Shown piece by piece: positions 23,875 to 26,297 of a DNA stretch of 26,297 bases. Below the pieces are notes generated by a model. That model had not been told where the DNA came from, ran no database searches, and saw nothing but the letters and a program-made list of their open reading frames with translations. This stretch comes from Bacillota bacterium (lineage in GTDB: Bacteria > Bacillota > Clostridia > Lachnospirales > Cellulosilyticaceae), in the NCBI GenBank assembly GCA_023412455.1, contig JAEYNQ010000068.1, forward strand, positions 1 through 26,297. The letters run 5' to 3'. Position numbers and translations under genes: made by a program. The stretch's first letter is position 1. Every line of letters begins with the position of its first letter.

Positions 23875-24708
23875 TTAATTACTTGCCTTTAAATCTTTTT
23901 TATAAATCATAAAATACATTATACCAATGAAAAGACCACCTAAGATATTCCCAATGGTTACAGGTAAGACATTGTTTACGAAAAAGCTACCCCAAGTTAA
24001 ATGTTCGACCTGAACTGCAGTTAAATGAGCTGCTTCTGCAAATGCCACATTTCCTTTGGTTAAAAGGGCAAGAGGAACATAGTACATATTAGCTACAACG
24101 TGTTCTGCCCCACTAATAGCAAAAGCAAAGATTGCAAAAAAACCCGCAAGGATTTTACCTGTAACATCTTTAGCACCATAAATCATCCAAATGCCTGCAC
24201 ATACAAAAATATTACATAAAATAGCAAGGCAAAGGGCCTGTGTAAAAGGTAAGGTCGTTTTGCTGACAGCTGTTTTTAGAACATAAGCTCCAAAACGATT
24301 ATCGCTCATTGACAGTAAGCCACTATTGGCTACTAAGAAGGCAATAATTACAGCTCCTATAAAGTTTCCTAATAAAACAATGGCTAAATTCTTTACAAAT
24401 CCCATAAGTGTGGTGCGTTTATGCAGGCAAGAAACAGCGATTAAACAGTTTCCTGTAAAAAGGTCTGCTCCATTGATAACAACAAACATTAATCCAATAG
24501 GAAAGACTGCTCCTGTTACTAATTTAGCAACTCCCTTATTGGTAATATCATGGGCAGCGACAGATGAGGCAAAGGCACCTAATGCGACGTAAATTCCTGC
24601 CATAATAGCCATTAAAAAGACTATTTTAAAAGAACGGTTAACCTTGTTCATACCACCTTCAATTGTATACTCTGTAATTTCTAGTGGGCTCAAATAATTC
24701 TTGTTCAT
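23875..24708 (-). CDS. Formate/nitrite transporter (FNT) family channel
   Basis: A 277-residue inner-membrane protein of the FocA/NirC fold with six membrane segments. Signature features are GADLFTGN (80-87), KNLAIVLLGNFIGA and the SGAEHVVANMYYVP region with the central pore histidine (H203). The family exports or imports small monovalent anions (formate, nitrite, hydrosulfide). With no pyruvate formate-lyase, nitrite or sulfite genes adjacent, the substrate stays open; formate is the usual guess in fermentative clostridia. The start is ATG 24708, 8 bases after AAGGAG. A GTG at 24717 would overlap the box and is rejected. It has its own good promoter. Confidence 0.94.
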   Translation of the reverse strand: MNKNYLSPLEITEYTIEGGMNKVNRSFKIVFLMAIMAGIYVALGAFASSVAAHDITNKGVAKLVTGAVFPIGLMFVVINGADLFTGNCLIAVSCLHKRTTLMGFVKNLAIVLLGNFIGAVIIAFLVANSGLLSMSDNRFGAYVLKTAVSKTTLPFTQALCLAILCNIFVCAGIWMIYGAKDVTGKILAGFFAIFAFAISGAEHVVANMYYVPLALLTKGNVAFAEAAHLTAVQVEHLTWGSFFVNNVLPVTIGNILGGLFIGIMYFMIYKKDLKASN

Positions 24709-24734
24709 TGTATACACTCCTTTTCCAATTTACG

Positions 24735-24763
24735 AGTATACCACCTAAGCCCACAAAATTCAA
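24735..24763 (-). promoter_or_regulatory. Promoter of the FNT channel gene
   Basis: TTGAAT (24763-24758), exactly 17 bases, TATACT (24740-24735) with TGG upstream (extended -10) on the minus strand, about 27 bases before the ATG. Confidence 0.7.
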
Positions 24764-24785
24764 CATTTTTTATTATTTATAGCTT

Positions 24786-25622
24786 TTATTCTTGACGTGT
24801 CCCATACAAGGCTTCTAACTTGGCACTGAAATCTTGCTGCAATCTAAGATTTTCCTCTTTTAAAAGTTGAATCTTTTCCTGGCTACTAAGTTTGAGTTCA
24901 AGAAGACTATTTTTAAGCTCTAAGGCGTGAGCACTACGAAGCTGTCTAAGTTCATCCTCACATTTAGACAGTACATACTTTTTTTCCTCTTCTCCTTTTT
25001 CTAATTCTCTTTTTAAAAACCATATTTCAGAAGCCAACTCATCATTACGTGTTTTGAGTTTTGTATTTTCTTCATTCCGTTCATCTATTTCTCGTTCTAA
25101 CCGCTGTAAGCTCTCAATCTTTTCTTTATACCTTTCAATTTCTTCCTCAAATTTACTTTGAAGAAGCTGAACATTGGTAAGTTGTTGTTTCACCTCTTGT
25201 AAAGACTTCTCCTTCTGTTTAGAAGTCTCTTCTAGGGTTTTATAAGCTTCTTCTTTTAAGTGGAACGCTTCTTCTTTTTTTAGAAGTTGTTGATGTTCCT
25301 CTTCTAGCCTTTTCTGTAATTCCTCTTGTCCTTTTTTAAATTGCTCTATTTCTTCCCTTTTTTCATGAAGCTGTGCTTGCAAGCGAACCTCTGCCTTCTC
25401 ATTCATATTTAAATACAAATTTTGAATGCGTTGCAATAGAAACTGCAACTCGCTGACCTCACTCTCTATCCATTCATTAGAGCGCTTTCTTTCTTCTAGT
25501 TTATAGCTGGTAAGAAGCATCTGCATAAACTCTTTGCCACTCAGTGTACTATTTTTCATGAGCTCACTGAGTTCATTCTTCATTTCCTCAGATACTTTTA
25601 CCCCAAATGTTACATCACCCAT
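24786..25622 (-). CDS. Probable ribbon-helix-helix N-terminus with a long coiled coil, unknown function
   Basis: A 278-residue soluble protein. Residues 1-42 (VTFGVKVSEEMKNELSEL, then SGKEFMQMLLTSYKLEE) have the strand-helix-helix order and hydrophobic spacing of ribbon-helix-helix DNA-binding domains such as CopG or Arc. From about residue 50 to 270 the protein is Glu/Lys/Gln-rich with continuous heptads, a long coiled coil, interrupted by EIWFLKRELEKG near 195. An N-terminal DNA-binding domain on a long coiled coil recalls KfrA-type plasmid proteins in layout, not in sequence. GGAGG lies 6 bases before the ATG. The upstream region has repeated GTTAAC boxes and a 50-bp palindrome that are natural candidates for its own operator. 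Function is inference. Confidence 0.75.
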   Translation of the reverse strand: MGDVTFGVKVSEEMKNELSELMKNSTLSGKEFMQMLLTSYKLEERKRSNEWIESEVSELQFLLQRIQNLYLNMNEKAEVRLQAQLHEKREEIEQFKKGQEELQKRLEEEHQQLLKKEEAFHLKEEAYKTLEETSKQKEKSLQEVKQQLTNVQLLQSKFEEEIERYKEKIESLQRLEREIDERNEENTKLKTRNDELASEIWFLKRELEKGEEEKKYVLSKCEDELRQLRSAHALELKNSLLELKLSSQEKIQLLKEENLRLQQDFSAKLEALYGTRQE

Positions 25623-25676
25623 GATGAACCTCCTCTCTCTTTAAATTTTATATTTAATATCAACTTATCCTAAATA

Positions 25677-25703
25677 GTTAACTTAATTTAATAGGTTAAC
25701 TTA
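25677..25703. repeat. Two direct GTTAACTTA repeats
   Basis: GTTAACTTA occurs at 25677-25685 and 25695-25703, 18 bases apart, and the GTTAAC core recurs inside the adjacent palindrome at 25718 and 25728. The first copy overlaps a possible -35 (TTAACT, 25681-25676; 16 bases to TATTAA at 25659-25654) of the coiled-coil gene, the position of an autoregulatory operator. Confidence 0.6.
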
Positions 25704-25750
25704 TCATATATGTATTGGTTAACTATAGTTAACCAATACATATATGATAA
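25701..25750. repeat. 50-bp perfect palindrome
   Basis: Bases 25701-25725 are the exact reverse complement of 25726-25750, with the axis in ACTATAGT. Each arm contains TTATCATATATG then TATTGGTTAAC. There is no loop and no T run, which does not look like a terminator. As DNA it could be a dimer or tetramer binding site or extrude a cruciform. Confidence 0.92.
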
Positions 25751-25771
25751 CATATTTAAGTATTTAATAGC

Positions 25772-25812
25772 AACCCCCCCCACAGATAATTTACTATTAT
25801 CTGTGGGGGGTT
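25772..25812. repeat. 15-bp hairpin with C/G homopolymer arms
   Basis: CCCCCCACAGATAAT (25776-25790) pairs perfectly with ATTATCTGTGGGGGG (25796-25810) over a 5-base TTACT loop; AA/TT close the outside, with two unpaired C on the left. Run lengths are unequal (8 C against 6 G). Neither side has a strong T run, so terminator function is uncertain. Confidence 0.75.
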
Positions 25813-26039
25813 ATATAATAATAAGAAAAAAGGGAGAGAGAGTAATGTTTAAATGTATAAAATATTAAAAAAATAAAAAAATAAAATATTAAAAGAAACG
25901 TATATAACCTATATATCCAAGGAGCAGCTCATACTTCTTATTGAATTTGCTCTAGTTCTTAGGATGGTCATTACGTATAGGACTTTTATAGTAAAAATCT
26001 TACAGTCTCAATAGACTTAATAGACTCACCAGAACAATA

Positions 26040-26069
26040 AAAAGCCACTAGATGAATCTAGTGACTTTT
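26040..26069 (-). terminator. Terminator of yqeY
   Basis: AAAAG-C-CACTAGAT (26040-26053) with ATCTAGTG-A-CTTTT (26056-26069), a C/A mismatch in the stem, then a T run on the minus strand (GGCTTTTTATT). It lies 20 bases past the stop codon. Confidence 0.85.
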
Positions 26070-26088
26070 TATGAGTTAAGCTAAAAGC

Positions 26089-26297
26089 TTATTTTTTAGT
26101 TAGACATTCTTTTACAATGCGACTTACTTGACTATTATCTGCTCTTCCCTTCACTTGTGGTGTGAGAATTGCCATGATTTTTCCCATGTCCTTCATTGAA
26201 GTCCCATTGACTTCTAAAATAGCCTTTTGAACTATTTCAAGAAGTTCAGTATCTGAAAGCTGTTGTGGCAAATAGCCTACTAAAACAGCAATCTCTG
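26089..26297 (-). CDS. yqeY: GatB/YqeY domain protein, C-terminal part (cut by window edge)
   Basis: The last 69 codons of a YqeY-family protein. The frame is open to the window edge and reads EIAVLVGYLPQQLSDTELLE, then SMKDMGKIMAILTPQVKGRA, the conserved C-terminal half of the family. YqeY proteins are about 148 residues and resemble the tail domain of the GatB amidotransferase subunit; a tRNA-binding or tRNA-related role is suspected but not established. A TTG at 26271 could be mistaken for a start, but conserved family sequence continues upstream of it, so the gene begins outside the window. In many Firmicutes yqeY sits just after rpsU, which would lie beyond the edge here. Confidence 0.93.
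   Translation of the reverse strand, partial: EIAVLVGYLPQQLSDTELLEIVQKAILEVNGTSMKDMGKIMAILTPQVKGRADNSQVSRIVKECLTKK

Larger units (their letters stand above)
25623..26088. other. 466-base intergenic region with palindromes and no convincing gene
   Basis: It holds GTTAAC boxes and a 50-bp palindrome (25677-25750), a C/G-run hairpin (25772-25812) and the yqeY terminator (26040-26069). Between 25813 and 26039 the DNA is mainly A/T-rich. It has a seven-codon frame (25845-25868) behind a GGGAGAGAG box and a poorly spaced minus-strand TTGAGA-15-TATAAA (26011-25985). I see no tRNA, riboswitch or coding potential there. Confidence 0.7.

Noticed and set aside
24709..24717. GTG start for the FNT channel
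   Set aside because: It overlaps the end of the Shine-Dalgarno region; ATG 24708 has correct spacing.
25845..25868. Seven-codon frame behind a GGGAGAGAG box
   Set aside because: Too short to support as a gene, no following structural gene on this strand, and no attenuator features.

Overview
The window is a low-GC, tightly packed bacterial chromosome segment. Strong AGGAGG-type ribosome binding sites, many hairpin-plus-T-run terminators, a YunB-type sporulation gene, type III glutamine synthetase, clostridial-type NADP-glutamate dehydrogenase and VanW/G5 and class A PBP genes point to an anaerobic, spore-forming member of the Clostridia, most likely Lachnospirales (Cellulosilyticum-like). 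The genus is an inference from gene content; no rRNA or tRNA is present to confirm it.

Layout. 1-546 is the start of a type III glutamine synthetase (minus, cut by the window edge). 665-6079 holds envelope and sporulation genes: yunB (minus), a class A penicillin-binding protein (plus), a VanW/G5 protein (minus) and an overlooked 50-residue membrane protein whose start overlaps the helicase gene. 6066-10044 has a UvrD/PcrA-type helicase (minus), divergent from a two-gene operon of a membrane-anchored TPR-like protein and a family 4 glycosyltransferase (plus). 10207-12647 is an nth / B12-binding radical SAM operon (minus). 12795-15681 carries a repeat-rich lipoprotein, an HD-GYP protein and gdhA, each apparently its own unit (minus). 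15800-22768 has an L,D-transpeptidase-fold protein that lacks the catalytic residues, a metallophosphoesterase, a cytoplasmic protein joining a ParB/sulfiredoxin-like segment to a BMP/PnrA-type ligand-binding domain, two small exported or membrane proteins, and an ALDH3-type aldehyde dehydrogenase. 22758-26297 has a solitary tyrosine recombinase, a formate/nitrite channel, a probable ribbon-helix-helix plus coiled-coil protein with a striking palindromic upstream region, and the end of a YqeY gene.

How the genes relate. Ammonia assimilation is represented by glnN and gdhA, which are not adjacent. Cell-envelope work is represented by the PBP, the VanW protein, the L,D-transpeptidase-like protein, the DUF3298-like protein and the glycosyltransferase. 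Most genes sit in one- or two-gene units with their own promoter and terminator, so the window reads as core chromosome rather than an island. No CRISPR array, insertion sequence, prophage or toxin-antitoxin pair was seen.

Most unusual items: the ParB-like/BMP fusion at 17970-19931, the catalytically dead YkuD protein at 15800-17146, and the 50-bp perfect palindrome with GTTAAC boxes (25677-25750) upstream of the coiled-coil gene.
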